From Devosia pacifica (GTDB lineage: Bacteria; Pseudomonadota; Alphaproteobacteria; Rhizobiales; Devosiaceae): a DNA stretch of 64,000 nucleotides. The stretch lies in NCBI RefSeq assembly GCF_014652635.1, contig NZ_BMZE01000003.1, positions 186,001 to 250,000 of the forward strand, written 5' to 3'. Position numbers and translations under genes: made by a program. Below are positions 1-8,204 of this stretch, one piece after another. The notes under the pieces were generated by a model. That model saw only the letters and a list, made by a program, of their open reading frames with translations. It was not told where the DNA came from and did no database searches. Every line of letters starts with the position of its first letter. The stretch's first letter is position 1.

Positions 1-2
1 CG

Positions 3-380
3 CACTGCCCGGATGTGTGCCCGACAACGCTCGGCGATACAGCCTACTGGCGAGATCGGCTGGACCTGTCGCAGGACGATCTGCGCGTCATCTTCGTCAC
101 CGTCGATCCGCAACGCGATACCCAGGAGCAGCTCGAAGGCTATCTCGCCGGCTGGGACGGCTCGGTCATCGGCCTGCGCGGCACCGAGGAGCAGACCGAG
201 GACATCAAATCGGCCTTTGGTGTCTTCTCGGAAAGGGTCGGAGACGGCGACGAGTACACCGTCAATCACACCGCCTCCGTCTTCATGATCGACGATGATG
301 GCAGCTTCGAAGGCACGATTGCCTATCAGGAAGATACCGAAACCGCGTTGGCCAAGATCGAGCGGCTGGTCGAGGGGTGA
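3..380 (+). CDS. SCO1/SenC-family copper chaperone (5' truncated by window)
   Basis: This is the C-terminal part of a SCO1/SenC/PrrC thioredoxin-fold protein, a family that delivers copper to the CuA centre of cytochrome c oxidase at the outer face of the inner membrane. The reading frame is open to the window edge. The first visible residues are HCPDVCP, which contain the CxxxC copper/redox pair of the family. They are followed by the typical IFVTVDPQRDT strand and a late NHTASVFMID segment carrying the conserved histidine ligand. The N-terminal membrane anchor lies outside the window. The stop overlaps the GTG start of the tlyA gene, so the two are probably co-transcribed. Family assignment is confident; which oxidase it serves cannot be told from here. 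Confidence 0.93.
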   Translation, partial: HCPDVCPTTLGDTAYWRDRLDLSQDDLRVIFVTVDPQRDTQEQLEGYLAGWDGSVIGLRGTEEQTEDIKSAFGVFSERVGDGDEYTVNHTASVFMIDDDGSFEGTIAYQEDTETALAKIERLVEG

Positions 381-1113
381 GCGAGCGGATCAGGCTTGAC
401 CAGGCGCTCGAGCAGCGCGGCCTTCTTGGGTCGCGTGCCCGCGCCCGCGATGCCGTCAAGCGCGGCACCGTCAAGGTCAACGGCATCCCCGCCAGCAAGC
501 CACACCAGCCCGTCGGGCCCGACGATGTCCTGACCCTCGATGATCCGGCGGCGCAGTATGTCTCGCGCGCGGTGCTGAAGCTGATTGCTGGCCTCGATGC
601 AGCGGGACTTTCGGATCTCGCCGGCTCGGTTTGCCTTGATGTCGGTGCCTCGACCGGCGGCTTCACCCAGGTGCTGCTGGAGCGCGGCGCATCGAAAGTC
701 TATGCCGTTGATGTCGGGCACGACCAGTTGCATCCCAATCTCCGCGCCGAACCTAGGGTTCTCAGCTTCGAGGGTACCAATGCGCGTGAGTTGACGCGCG
801 AGAACGTGCCCGATTCGATCGACCTGCTGGTCTGCGATATCAGCTTCGTGTCCGTCACCAAGGTGCTCGCAGCGCCGCTCTCGCTCTGCCGCGAAGGTGC
901 GCTGGCGATCATCCTGTTCAAGCCGCAATTCGAGGTTGGTCGCGACAATGTCGGTCGCGGCGGCATCGTCAGCGATCCCAATGCCATCGCCGAGGCGCTT
1001 GCGGCAATGACAGGCTTTGTCGAAGAGCTCGGCTGGCGGCGCCTTCATGCCCTCCCCTCCCCGATGGCAACAGCGAAACTGTCACAGTCTTTGTCTATGA
1101 TCGGATGGTCTGA
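377..1113 (+). CDS. tlyA: TlyA-family rRNA 2'-O-methyltransferase/hemolysin, with 3' frameshift
   Basis: TlyA proteins methylate ribose 2'-OH groups of 16S/23S rRNA. An N-terminal S4 RNA-binding domain (residues about 3-65) is followed by a class I SAM-binding methyltransferase domain (DVGASTGGFTQVL, about 88-100). The later CDISF and LFKPQFE motifs give the expected Asp and Lys. The GTG start overlaps the upstream stop (GTGA). The body reads well to the family's C-terminal LPSP motif near 1052-1063. There the reading frame departs: the expected continuation (DGNSE..., ending at the TGA at 1111-1113) lies in the -1 frame, while the original frame runs on to 1393. The stated end follows the family-like frame. 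Either a small deletion removed the normal C-terminus or the sequence has an error. The catalytic domain is otherwise complete. Confidence 0.8.
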
Positions 1114-1129
1114 ACCGTCAGGGTCGATC

Positions 1130-1393
1130 ATGCTGAGCTACCTGCTCACCCCGATGCTGGTCGTCATGTTTCTCGTCGGGCTGATCCTTGCGCCGACGCC
1201 GATCCCTATTGGTCTGCCGGTCATGGCTCTGGCGCTGGTCCTCCTGATCAGCACAAATCCCCAAGCCGCCAATCAGCTTCTGCTCTGGCGGCGGCGCTGG
1301 CCACGGCTCGATGCGGCTTTCCGCGCCATCGAGGATCGCGCCGGCCCGCGTCTCGGCGCAACGCTGCGACGAACACGGCCGCCGCGTCAGTAA
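1130..1393 (+). CDS. small two-helix membrane protein
   Basis: This encodes an 87-residue protein starting [10 protein letters not shown]. Two hydrophobic segments (about residues 4-20 and 28-43) are followed by a basic, arginine-rich tail, so it is probably an inner-membrane protein with a cytoplasmic C-terminus. It sits 16 bases after the family-like tlyA stop and, because of the tlyA frameshift, is also in frame with the long tlyA reading. It could therefore be translated separately or as the tail of a 338-residue fusion. No strong ribosome-binding site precedes the ATG. Its last 7 bases overlap the convergent end of aroC. No function can be assigned; a separate small gene is favoured because TlyA proteins normally have no membrane segments. 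Confidence 0.6.
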   Translation: MLSYLLTPMLVVMFLVGLILAPTPIPIGLPVMALALVLLISTNPQAANQLLLWRRRWPRLDAAFRAIEDRAGPRLGATLRRTRPPRQ

Positions 1394-2493
1394 CCGATCG
1401 CGCCGTCGCGTCCGGTCTGGCCGCGATGCCGGAGCTTATGGTCGGCGAGGACACATGCCATCATCGCTTCACCAACAGGCACTGCGCGAATGCCGACACA
1501 CGGGTCGTGGCGCCCTTTGGTGACGACATCCGTGTCTTCGTTGCTAGTCGTCACCGTCTGGCGCGGCGTCAGAATCGATGAGGTCGGCTTTACCGCGAAG
1601 CGCACCACCACCGGATCACCGTTGGAGATACCGCCAAGGATGCCACCCGCCTGGTTTGACAGGAAATACGGCGTATCGGCACCGGCCCGCATCTGGTCGG
1701 CATTGTCGATTCCGGTCAGTTCCGCGGCATCGAACCCCGCCCCGATTTCGACAGCCTTCACGGCGTTGATCGACATCATCGCGGAGGCCAGGTCGGCGCT
1801 GAGCTTGCCATAGATAGGGGCGCCCCAGCCCACCGGCACATTCTCCGCAACCACCTCGATGACGGCTCCGACGGAGTTGCCCTGTTTGCGCACGTCATCA
1901 AGGTAGTCTGCCCATAGTGCCGCCGCCTTTGGATCGGCGCAGAAGAACGGGTTCTTGCCAACCTCGTCCCAATCGAAATTCGCATAATCGATCTTGTGCG
2001 GCCCGACCTGCACCAAACTTGCCCGAATGCTGACGCCGTCGACCACCTGTCGCGCCACAGCGCCTGCCGCAACGCGCGCCGCCGTCTCGCGGGCCGAACT
2101 GCGGCCGCCACCACGATAATCGCGCAGGCCGTATTTTTGGTGGTAGGTATAATCGGCGTGCCCCGGCCGGTATTTGTCGCGGATCTCCGAATAATCCTTC
2201 GAGCGCTGATCGATATTCTCGATCATCAGCGAGATCGGCGTGCCTGTCGTGCGGGGACCGTCGGTACGCTCATCTTCGAACACACCAGACAGGATCTTGA
2301 CCGCATCGGCTTCACGGCGCTGCGTCGTATATTTCGATTGCCCCGGCTTGCGCCGGTCGAGGTCGCGCTGGATCATCTCCTCGGTCAATGCGAGGCCGGC
2401 CGGGCAGCCATCAACGACGACACCAAGCGCAGGCCCGTGGCTTTCACCCCAGGTGGTGAAGCGGAACAGATGCCCGAAAGTATTGAATGACAT
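1387..2493 (-). CDS. aroC: chorismate synthase
   Basis: This encodes chorismate synthase, the last common step of the shikimate pathway (5-enolpyruvylshikimate 3-phosphate to chorismate), a reduced-FMN-dependent cytosolic enzyme. The N-terminus [20 protein letters not shown] is the family signature, with the conserved GESHG. Later family signatures are visible, including the RPGHADYTY block, the [18 protein letters not shown] block and the GGISNGDPV motif. The length of 368 residues is normal. An upstream in-frame extension was rejected because the family begins at MSFNTFG. The phosphatase gene lies just upstream on the same strand (20-base gap), suggesting a shared transcript. The 3' end converges with the small membrane gene. 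Confidence 0.97.
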   Translation of the reverse strand: MSFNTFGHLFRFTTWGESHGPALGVVVDGCPAGLALTEEMIQRDLDRRKPGQSKYTTQRREADAVKILSGVFEDERTDGPRTTGTPISLMIENIDQRSKDYSEIRDKYRPGHADYTYHQKYGLRDYRGGGRSSARETAARVAAGAVARQVVDGVSIRASLVQVGPHKIDYANFDWDEVGKNPFFCADPKAAALWADYLDDVRKQGNSVGAVIEVVAENVPVGWGAPIYGKLSADLASAMMSINAVKAVEIGAGFDAAELTGIDNADQMRAGADTPYFLSNQAGGILGGISNGDPVVVRFAVKPTSSILTPRQTVTTSNEDTDVVTKGRHDPCVGIRAVPVGEAMMACVLADHKLRHRGQTGRDGAIGY

Positions 2494-2513
2494 CGCGTGT
2501 CTCCCTGGCGGCG

Positions 2514-3170
2514 CTAGTCCGCATCGCCCCATGTGTTCGCAGCGGAATACAGCGTCATTCGCTTGCTGGAAAAATGCGCCACGGCGCCCTGTGGCGGCGG
2601 CCAGTTTAGCACTTCGCCACGCGGCGCGCCCTCGACCAGATGCCGCAGCACACGCAGAATGCCACCATGCGCAACCACGACTGCGTGATGCGTCAGCACT
2701 TCGGCAAACTGCAGCAGCCGTACCGCGACATCGTCATAGTTCTCGCCGTTGTTCGGGCGAAAATGCCAATAGCTCTCGTCGCGATTACCGGGTGCAATCG
2801 CCATCTCCCGGTTGATCTCGGCGTGTAGTCGCCCCTCGAGATCGCCGAAGGAAATCTCGACAAGCCGCTTGTCGTAAATCACTGGTGGAAGATCGACGGA
2901 AAACGCTGCCCGCATTCGGTCCATAGTTTCACTGGCCCGGCTCAAAGGCGAAGCGAACCAGTTCAGCGATTGCGGGTCCACACCGTTGCGCTCGAACAGT
3001 TCGCGCAGCAACACGCCATTGCTGTCCGCCTGCTTGCGGCCAACATCGTTGAGCGGGATGTCTCGCGTGCCCTGATAGCGACGTTCGCGATTCCAGGACG
3101 TTTCGCCATGGCGCGCGAAGTAGAAGTCTGGCCATTCGGTGGCGGGCAAGGTTTCAGTCTGCACGTTCAT
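2514..3170 (-). CDS. histidine phosphatase (phosphoglycerate mutase superfamily)
   Basis: This is a cytosolic histidine-phosphatase-superfamily protein of about 218 residues. The catalytic ARHGETSWN motif (phospho-accepting histidine) is near the N-terminus. A conserved Arg lies in [10 protein letters not shown], the acid residue in the EISFGDLEG block, and the second histidine in [12 protein letters not shown]. Sequence alone does not tell whether it acts as a phosphoglycerate mutase or a broad phosphatase; the absence of a typical dPGM C-terminus favours phosphatase. The ATG at 3170 was chosen over the upstream one because GAGGAG lies 4 bases before it. It immediately precedes aroC on the same strand. 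Confidence 0.88.
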   Translation of the reverse strand: MNVQTETLPATEWPDFYFARHGETSWNRERRYQGTRDIPLNDVGRKQADSNGVLLRELFERNGVDPQSLNWFASPLSRASETMDRMRAAFSVDLPPVIYDKRLVEISFGDLEGRLHAEINREMAIAPGNRDESYWHFRPNNGENYDDVAVRLLQFAEVLTHHAVVVAHGGILRVLRHLVEGAPRGEVLNWPPPQGAVAHFSSKRMTLYSAANTWGDAD

Positions 3171-3289
3171 TCCACTCCTCGCCGTCACTGTCGTTCAGGC
3201 TGCTCCGATGGCGCCGGTTTTGGCACAGGGGGCGACAACCGGCAAGGTCGTGACTTGCGTTCGCACCGGGCGCGGCTATGTTCCGTTTC

Positions 3290-4702
3290 ATGAGCCAGGA
3301 TCCGTCACAGACCATTGCCCGCCTTGTCGAAACGCTCGGTTCGGATAGCGTAATCTCCGATGAAGCCGGCATGGCGAACTACCTCAACGAGCCGCGCAAG
3401 CGCTTTCACCAGAAGAGCCCGGCGATTGCAGTACCGAAGGATGTCGCGGCTGTTCAGGCGCTGGCCCGGCTTGCCAATGCCGAAGGCATTCCGCTGATCC
3501 CGCAAGGCGGCAATACAGGGCTTGTGGGCGCCCAGGTGCCGCTCTTCGGCAATGAAGTGATTGTCAGCCTGGCGCGCCTCGACCGCATCCGCGACATCAA
3601 TGCTGCTGCGGGCCACATGACGGCGGAAGCCGGCGCGATCCTTGAGAATGTCCATAAGGCGGCGGAAGCCGAAGGCGGCATGTTTCCGCTCTGGATCGCT
3701 TCGCAGGGGTCTGCACGCATTGGCGGTCTCCTGTCATCGAATGCCGGCGGGGTGAATGTCCTCGCCTATGGCAATGCGCGCGAGTTGTGTCTTGGCGTTG
3801 AAGCCGTCCTGGCCGATGGCCGCCTGTTCGAGGGCCTCAGCTCTCTCAAGAAGGACAATACCGGCTACGATCTCAAGGATCTGCTGGTCGGAGCCGAAGG
3901 CACGCTTGGCATCATCACCGCCGCGACCCTGAAGCTTTATCCGCTGCCACAGGCTTACGAGACGGCAATTGTCAGCCTTGAAAGCCCGGAAAAGGCGCTC
4001 GAGTTGTTCTACGCCATGCGCGACCGCGCCGGCTCGCGCCTCAATGCCTTCGAGATCGTGCCGTGGCTTGGTCTCGATTTCCAGTTGCGCCACGGGATGC
4101 TCGATCGCGACCCGACCGCAGACAAGTCGCCCTGGTATGCGCTGATTGAAGTGGCCCAGCCGAAAGGCGCCGAGGGCCATCTGCTGCAAGGCGGTCTCGA
4201 GGCAGCGTTTGAGCAAACCCTGATCACCAACGCAGTCGTCGCCGAATCCGAGGCCGAACGCACCCGGATGTGGGCATTCCGCGAGCAGATGTCGGAGTGC
4301 CAGTCGCGCGAAGGCGCCTCGATTAAGCATGACGTCTCGGTTCCGATCGCGGCCATTCCACAACTCATTCGCGATGGGTCACAGGCCGTCAAGCGGCTCG
4401 TCGAGGGCGTGCGCCCGATGCCGTTCGGGCATATGGGCGATGGCAATATCCACTTCAATTTCAGCCAGCCGGTCGGTGCCGATCCGAAGGCCTTCATGGC
4501 CGGCGCCGATCCGATACACGATGCCATCTATGAGACGGTGCTGGCGCTCGGCGGTTCGGTTTCTGCAGAACACGGCATCGGACAGTTGAAAACCGGGCTG
4601 CTGCGCAAGGTGAAAGACCCGGTGGCGCTTGAGATGATGCGCGCGATCAAGCTGGCGCTCGATCCCAACGGCATTCTCAACCCCGGCAAGGTGCTCGACT
4701 AG
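3290..4702 (+). CDS. FAD-linked D-2-hydroxyacid (D-2-hydroxyglutarate-type) dehydrogenase
   Basis: A flavoprotein of the VAO/GlcD/D2HGDH family that oxidises D-2-hydroxyacids such as D-lactate or D-2-hydroxyglutarate, passing electrons to a quinone or ETF. The N-terminal FAD-binding PCMH domain shows IPQGGNTGLVGAQV and, later, NAGGVNVLAYGN. The C-terminal FAD-oxidase domain shows GHMGDGNIHFN and AEHGIGQLK, the metal/substrate histidines of the family. The length of about 470 residues is typical of bacterial D2HGDH-like proteins. A second ATG 12 bases upstream (3278) is possible. Substrate cannot be fixed; an ETF-quinone oxidoreductase gene elsewhere in the window would suit an ETF-linked dehydrogenase. 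Confidence 0.92.
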   Translation: MSQDPSQTIARLVETLGSDSVISDEAGMANYLNEPRKRFHQKSPAIAVPKDVAAVQALARLANAEGIPLIPQGGNTGLVGAQVPLFGNEVIVSLARLDRIRDINAAAGHMTAEAGAILENVHKAAEAEGGMFPLWIASQGSARIGGLLSSNAGGVNVLAYGNARELCLGVEAVLADGRLFEGLSSLKKDNTGYDLKDLLVGAEGTLGIITAATLKLYPLPQAYETAIVSLESPEKALELFYAMRDRAGSRLNAFEIVPWLGLDFQLRHGMLDRDPTADKSPWYALIEVAQPKGAEGHLLQGGLEAAFEQTLITNAVVAESEAERTRMWAFREQMSECQSREGASIKHDVSVPIAAIPQLIRDGSQAVKRLVEGVRPMPFGHMGDGNIHFNFSQPVGADPKAFMAGADPIHDAIYETVLALGGSVSAEHGIGQLKTGLLRKVKDPVALEMMRAIKLALDPNGILNPGKVLD

Positions 4703-4777
4703 CCGCGCCGTTGTTGCCCACGGTCACCCCGATGTGCCTTCTTGATCGATGCCGGCAAAACCGCCATCTGTTGGCGC

Positions 4778-5338
4778 ATGCTAGACGATATCGAATTTCT
4801 CGACGATGCCACCCGCCCGGAAGGCCCGAAGCTTGAGGGCCTGACCGAGGAGCAGCGCCTGCCCGGCATGCATCTCAAGATGATCCACAATCATCTGCGT
4901 GAGAACATGCATGTGCTGCGTACGCTTCTTGATGAGGCGGCGCGCGGCGAAGTGCCCCCCGAAGAGGTCGAAGCGCGCACCAGCGATTTGACCATGATCA
5001 CCAATTACCGCCGTTTTGGCGCGTTGTGCGGCCGGCATTGCCAGATCGTCGAGATGCACCACTCGATCGAAGATGCTGCGATCTTCCCCGAACTCAGCAC
5101 CAAGAGCCAGGCGCTGCTGCGGGTCACGCAGCGGCTGATCGATGAGCACAAGATCGTCCATGAACTTCTGGTGCGACTGGTCAATGCGCTGGGCGATCTG
5201 GCGCGCGATTCCAACCCTGAAACCTTTGCTGCCGCGCGCGAAGTCTATGTGGCGCTCGAAAGGGTGCTGAATTCGCACCTCAACTACGAGGAAGACTCGA
5301 TCGGCGATGCGCTGGGCTATTACGGGGTCGGCGTCTAG
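4778..5338 (+). CDS. hemerythrin HHE-domain protein
   Basis: A helical hemerythrin-like protein of 186 residues, predicted to bind a non-haem diiron centre. Iron-ligand candidates are the HNHLREN helix, HHSIEDAAIFPEL (H-HxxxD/E type), DEHKIVHELL, and the terminal HLNYEEDS helix, spaced as in four-helix hemerythrins. Bacterial members act in oxygen, nitric oxide or iron sensing and Fe-S repair, but none of these can be assigned here. The ATG at 4778 is preferred to an in-frame TTG at 4742. No signal peptide is visible, so it is cytosolic. Its stop overlaps the convergent DUF1801 gene by four bases. Confidence 0.85.
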   Translation: MLDDIEFLDDATRPEGPKLEGLTEEQRLPGMHLKMIHNHLRENMHVLRTLLDEAARGEVPPEEVEARTSDLTMITNYRRFGALCGRHCQIVEMHHSIEDAAIFPELSTKSQALLRVTQRLIDEHKIVHELLVRLVNALGDLARDSNPETFAAAREVYVALERVLNSHLNYEEDSIGDALGYYGVGV

Positions 5339-5724
5339 CGCTTGCGCTTTTTCGTGCGGTTCAACGCAATCGCTTCCTGCACCAGAGCTGTCAGCGCGTC
5401 AGCATCGGGCGCCTCGTCCTCTCGAATATCGATGGCGCGGCGGGTATTACCCTCGAGGCTTGCGTTGAACAGCCCGGTCGGATCGGCAAGCGAGGCACCC
5501 TTGGCGAAGGTCAGCTTGATATAGGTTTTGTATCTCTCGCCGGTGCAGATAATGCCGTCGCACTCCCAGACCGGAACGCCGCGCCATTTCCAGGCCTCGG
5601 TCACCTCCGGATCGACCGACAGGATGATCTGACGAACACGCGCCAGCGCCTCGCCGCGCCAGTCATCGAGCGCTGCAATTCTCGCATCGATCTGTTGCGA
5701 AGCATCCATCTGGTCTTCAGCCAT
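5335..5724 (-). CDS. DUF1801 (YdhG-like) domain protein
   Basis: A small cytosolic protein of 129 residues in the DUF1801/YdhG-like fold, a family of unknown biochemistry. The characteristic features are the helical N-terminus, the EAWKWRGVPVW segment (aromatic/proline strand), and TYIKLTFAKGASL, matching the family's typical strand-loop. The C-terminus is very basic (NRTKKRKR). It lies 11 bases downstream of a second DUF1801 gene on the same strand and probably shares its transcript. An ATG one codon inside a GTG was taken as the start. Confidence 0.8.
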   Translation of the reverse strand: MAEDQMDASQQIDARIAALDDWRGEALARVRQIILSVDPEVTEAWKWRGVPVWECDGIICTGERYKTYIKLTFAKGASLADPTGLFNASLEGNTRRAIDIREDEAPDADALTALVQEAIALNRTKKRKR

Positions 5725-5735
5725 CACGCCCGCCC

Positions 5736-6170
5736 CTAAAGCTTTTCGCCCGGCAACTGGCTCGCCTGCCGCACCCAGTCCGAGAATTGCGCTTCATCCA
5801 GCGCGCCCTCATGAATGTCGTAGTAGCGCACAGCGGGATATTTCGAGGTTCCCTTCGGCTGCGGAACGAGTGCAGCGCCCTGAAAGAACGTCACCTTTAT
5901 GTACTTCGTCATGCAATGATAGCTGACAAACCAGCTGCCACGCTCGACGCCGTAAAACGGCGAGTTCCACTTCACCGCTTTCTCCACACCCGGCACCGCT
6001 TCAACGATCAAATCGTCGAGCCGCCGGCCGATTGCCTGCTTCCAGCCGGGCATCGCAGCAATATAGGCCGCAACCGGCGCCTCGCCGTAGCCCTTCGGGA
6101 TCTGCGGATTTCCGCCCGAAAGCAGTTTCGGTGCACTATCGACTTGGTTGATCGTTTCAGTCTCGCTCAT
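5736..6170 (-). CDS. DUF1801 (YdhG-like) domain protein, second copy
   Basis: This encodes a 144-residue DUF1801 protein. Family signals are the AIGRRLDDLIVEAVPGVEKAVKWNSPFYG block and the TKYIKVTFFQGAAL strand-loop, which aligns with the corresponding region of the neighbouring copy. The two are distant paralogues at best, with strong resemblance only over these motifs. The ATG at 6170 has GGAGGA a few bases upstream, so the long upstream extension of the frame was rejected. It follows the SRAP gene by 25 bases on the same strand, giving an SRAP-DUF1801-DUF1801 run. Function unknown. Confidence 0.8.
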   Translation of the reverse strand: MSETETINQVDSAPKLLSGGNPQIPKGYGEAPVAAYIAAMPGWKQAIGRRLDDLIVEAVPGVEKAVKWNSPFYGVERGSWFVSYHCMTKYIKVTFFQGAALVPQPKGTSKYPAVRYYDIHEGALDEAQFSDWVRQASQLPGEKL

Positions 6171-6195
6171 GCCATCCTCCCAATTCTGCAGTTCT

Positions 6196-6942
6196 TCAGA
6201 ACAGGTCGAGCTGTCCCCCCGCCGCCTTTTTCGGTTTTGCCTCCGGCTCGGCTTCGGGCGCTGCAGGCGGCTCGATGTCCACCGGCTTGATGAGGTCCGG
6301 ATCATCGAACTTGGCCGTGTTGACGCGGCGCGACACCGGATGAAATTTCAGCGCCCCCTCGGGCAGCGGCAGCGCCAGCTGGCGAGCCTCCGCCGCGCGG
6401 ATTTCGCGCACATCGAGCCAGCGGTCGATCTCATCACCACGGAGGATAGCCGGCATGCGGTCATGAATCTCTGACATCTGCCGGTTCGCTGGCACGGTGA
6501 TTGTCGCGACGGAATCGATCTCTTCGCCCTGCGGTCCCACCCACGTTGCATAGAGCCCCGCAAGCGCAATCGGCTGGTCGTCCGAGCGTGTGATGTAATA
6601 GGGCTGCTTGGTCCTGTCGGGTCCGGTGTGCCATTCATAATAGCCACTGGCAGGGACGATACAGCGGCCATGCTTGAGCACATCACGGAATGCCGGCTTT
6701 TCTTCCATTGTCTCCGCACGGGCGTTGACGAGAAGCGGAAACTCGCGTGGATCCTTCACCCAGCGCGGCACCAGGCCCCAGCGGGCAAAATGCACCTTCC
6801 GGTAGCCGGCATCCTCCCAGATCGCGACGATCGGCTGCGTTGGCGCAATATTGTAGCGCGGCACGATCTCGAGCTGGTTCAGGGTGCGGAACAGCTCCTG
6901 CATCTGCTCGGGCGGCAAGGTCGCTGCATATCGTCCACACAT
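6196..6942 (-). CDS. yedK: SRAP-family (YedK/HMCES) abasic-site crosslinking protein
   Basis: SOS-response-associated peptidase family protein (248 residues). The family shields abasic sites in single-stranded DNA by forming a thiazolidine crosslink through Cys2. The start MCGRY exposes Cys2 after Met removal. The conserved NARAET motif (Asn/Glu), CIVPASGYYEW, and HDRMPAIL (catalytic histidine) are all present. A proline/alanine-rich linker follows the core, and the protein ends in QLDLF, which resembles the bacterial beta-clamp-binding consensus (see findings). The upstream in-frame extension was rejected because it would bury Cys2. It is divergent from the Nudix gene. Confidence 0.95.
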   Translation of the reverse strand: MCGRYAATLPPEQMQELFRTLNQLEIVPRYNIAPTQPIVAIWEDAGYRKVHFARWGLVPRWVKDPREFPLLVNARAETMEEKPAFRDVLKHGRCIVPASGYYEWHTGPDRTKQPYYITRSDDQPIALAGLYATWVGPQGEEIDSVATITVPANRQMSEIHDRMPAILRGDEIDRWLDVREIRAAEARQLALPLPEGALKFHPVSRRVNTAKFDDPDLIKPVDIEPPAAPEAEPEAKPKKAAGGQLDLF

Positions 6943-6995
6943 CTGGCGCCTCCGTCTGATAAGCTCTTTTGATTGCAGCAACCGGAACGCCAAGG

Positions 6996-7409
6996 ATGCC
7001 GGAAACGTCCCCACGCCCCAACAGTGCCAGCCTGGGCCTCGTCAGCCAAGGCACAATTCTGCTGATCCAGCGGGCCCATGCCCCCTACCAGGGGTTATGG
7101 ACGTTCCCTGGCGGCCGTCTGGAGCCCGGCGAGACAGCCGCAGAGTGTGCTGCACGCGAGCTGTTCGAGGAAGTTGCGCTCATCGCGGAGGATCTGATGC
7201 CGGTCGAAACGCAATCTCTTGAAACCGACAAGGGCCACTTCACCTTGGCGGTGTTTGCCAGCACACGGTTCAGCGGAACCTTGAACCCGTCAAATGAGGT
7301 TCTGGACGCCCATTGGGTCGGGCTTTCGGATCTCGATCGGTATCAGACGACAGCCGATCTCGAGCTTGTCATCAAAAGGGCTTTCGCCGCCGTCGGCGAG
7401 ACGTGCTAG
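6996..7409 (+). CDS. Nudix hydrolase
   Basis: This encodes a 137-residue Nudix protein that would hydrolyse a nucleoside diphosphate linked to another group. The Nudix box is clear: GGRLEPGETAAECAARELFEEVAL, with the metal-binding REXXEE core intact and an alanine in place of the usual glycine near its end. The segment between the start and the box contains the expected LIQRAHAPYQGLWTFPGG strand. The start at 6996 (MPETSP) is more natural than an ATG 27 bases earlier. It is divergent from the SRAP gene and followed 9 bases later by the TIGR02301 gene. The substrate cannot be predicted. Confidence 0.9.
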   Translation: MPETSPRPNSASLGLVSQGTILLIQRAHAPYQGLWTFPGGRLEPGETAAECAARELFEEVALIAEDLMPVETQSLETDKGHFTLAVFASTRFSGTLNPSNEVLDAHWVGLSDLDRYQTTADLELVIKRAFAAVGETC

Positions 7410-7418
7410 AGCCATCAC

Positions 7419-7808
7419 ATGCCGTCATTCCCTATCTTCCGCGCAAAAATTCGACTCCTGGCTATGGTGCTGGCCAGCGCATTCCTGCTGCAGCCGGCGG
7501 CTGCCGTCGATCCGCCTTACCAGCCCCAGATGGAGCGGTTGTCCGAAATCATGGGCAGCCTGTATTTCTTGCAACCGCTCTGTGAGGCGGAAGGCGCCGA
7601 TTGGCGCGCGCAGATGGATGATCTGATCACCCTCGACAATCCCGATGATGACAGGCGGCAGCGTTTGGCAGGCGCTTTCAACGGCGGCTACGAGGCCTTT
7701 GCCCGCTTTCACCGTATCTGCACCCCCTCGGCCAGAGAGGCCTACAAGCGGCTTCTGGTCGAAGCGCAATCGCTGGCGCGGACCATACATGCGCGCTTCG
7801 CAGAGTAG
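7419..7808 (+). CDS. TIGR02301-family exported protein
   Basis: A 129-residue exported protein. An N-terminal signal peptide is visible (basic start, hydrophobic LLAMVLASAFLL, then AAAVD as the likely cleavage site). The mature part carries two conserved cysteines (PLCEAEG and RICTPSA), the GAFNGGYEAFARF motif, and a helical C-terminus, as in the alphaproteobacterial TIGR02301 family. Function is unknown; a periplasmic disulfide-bonded helical protein is likely. It follows the Nudix gene closely and is probably co-transcribed with it. Confidence 0.8.
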   Translation: MPSFPIFRAKIRLLAMVLASAFLLQPAAAVDPPYQPQMERLSEIMGSLYFLQPLCEAEGADWRAQMDDLITLDNPDDDRRQRLAGAFNGGYEAFARFHRICTPSAREAYKRLLVEAQSLARTIHARFAE

Positions 7809-7903
7809 CGACCACGCAAACGTTAATAAGTTCCGGGCCGGTCGTTAACCTTTCTCAGAATTCATGCGCGCGTCGCGCAACAAGAAGTGTTAACGCTCGC
7901 CCC

Positions 7904-8182
7904 ATGAGCATTTCCAAGTCCCAATTCATGCACTCCAGCCTCGACGGGCTGATCGAGCTCGAGCACGGTGAGCGGCAGATCGCGCTTGAATACCTCGCCG
8001 ACGCCTGGAACATGGCCGAGGACGATGGCGTCAACACGCGCTCGCTCGCGCATGCCTCGCTATTCGCGGCGCTCGCCACGTTCGTGCGCCTTTATGGCGA
8101 CGAGGCGACAGCGGAATTGCTGCACGATCTGCCGGACCGTATCCGGACCGGCGAGTACAATCTCGACAAGATCCTGCAATAG
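7904..8182 (+). CDS. conserved hypothetical small protein
   Basis: I do not recognise a family with certainty. The 92-residue product has no signal peptide or membrane segment and looks helical and acidic, with a central MAEDDGVNTRSLAHASLF stretch and a C-terminal YNLDKILQ. The ATG is preceded by an AT-richer spacer holding several GTTAA words (around 7821-7893), which may be promoter or regulator sites. Codon usage matches neighbouring genes. A cytosolic role is likely; nothing more can be inferred. Confidence 0.6.
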   Translation: MSISKSQFMHSSLDGLIELEHGERQIALEYLADAWNMAEDDGVNTRSLAHASLFAALATFVRLYGDEATAELLHDLPDRIRTGEYNLDKILQ

Positions 8183-8204
8183 GTAAGACCCGGTTCGCTC
8201 GGCT

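Noticed and set aside
7820-7900. CtrA-type site upstream of the small hypothetical gene
   Set aside because: Several GTTAA words occur but none with the N7 spacing.
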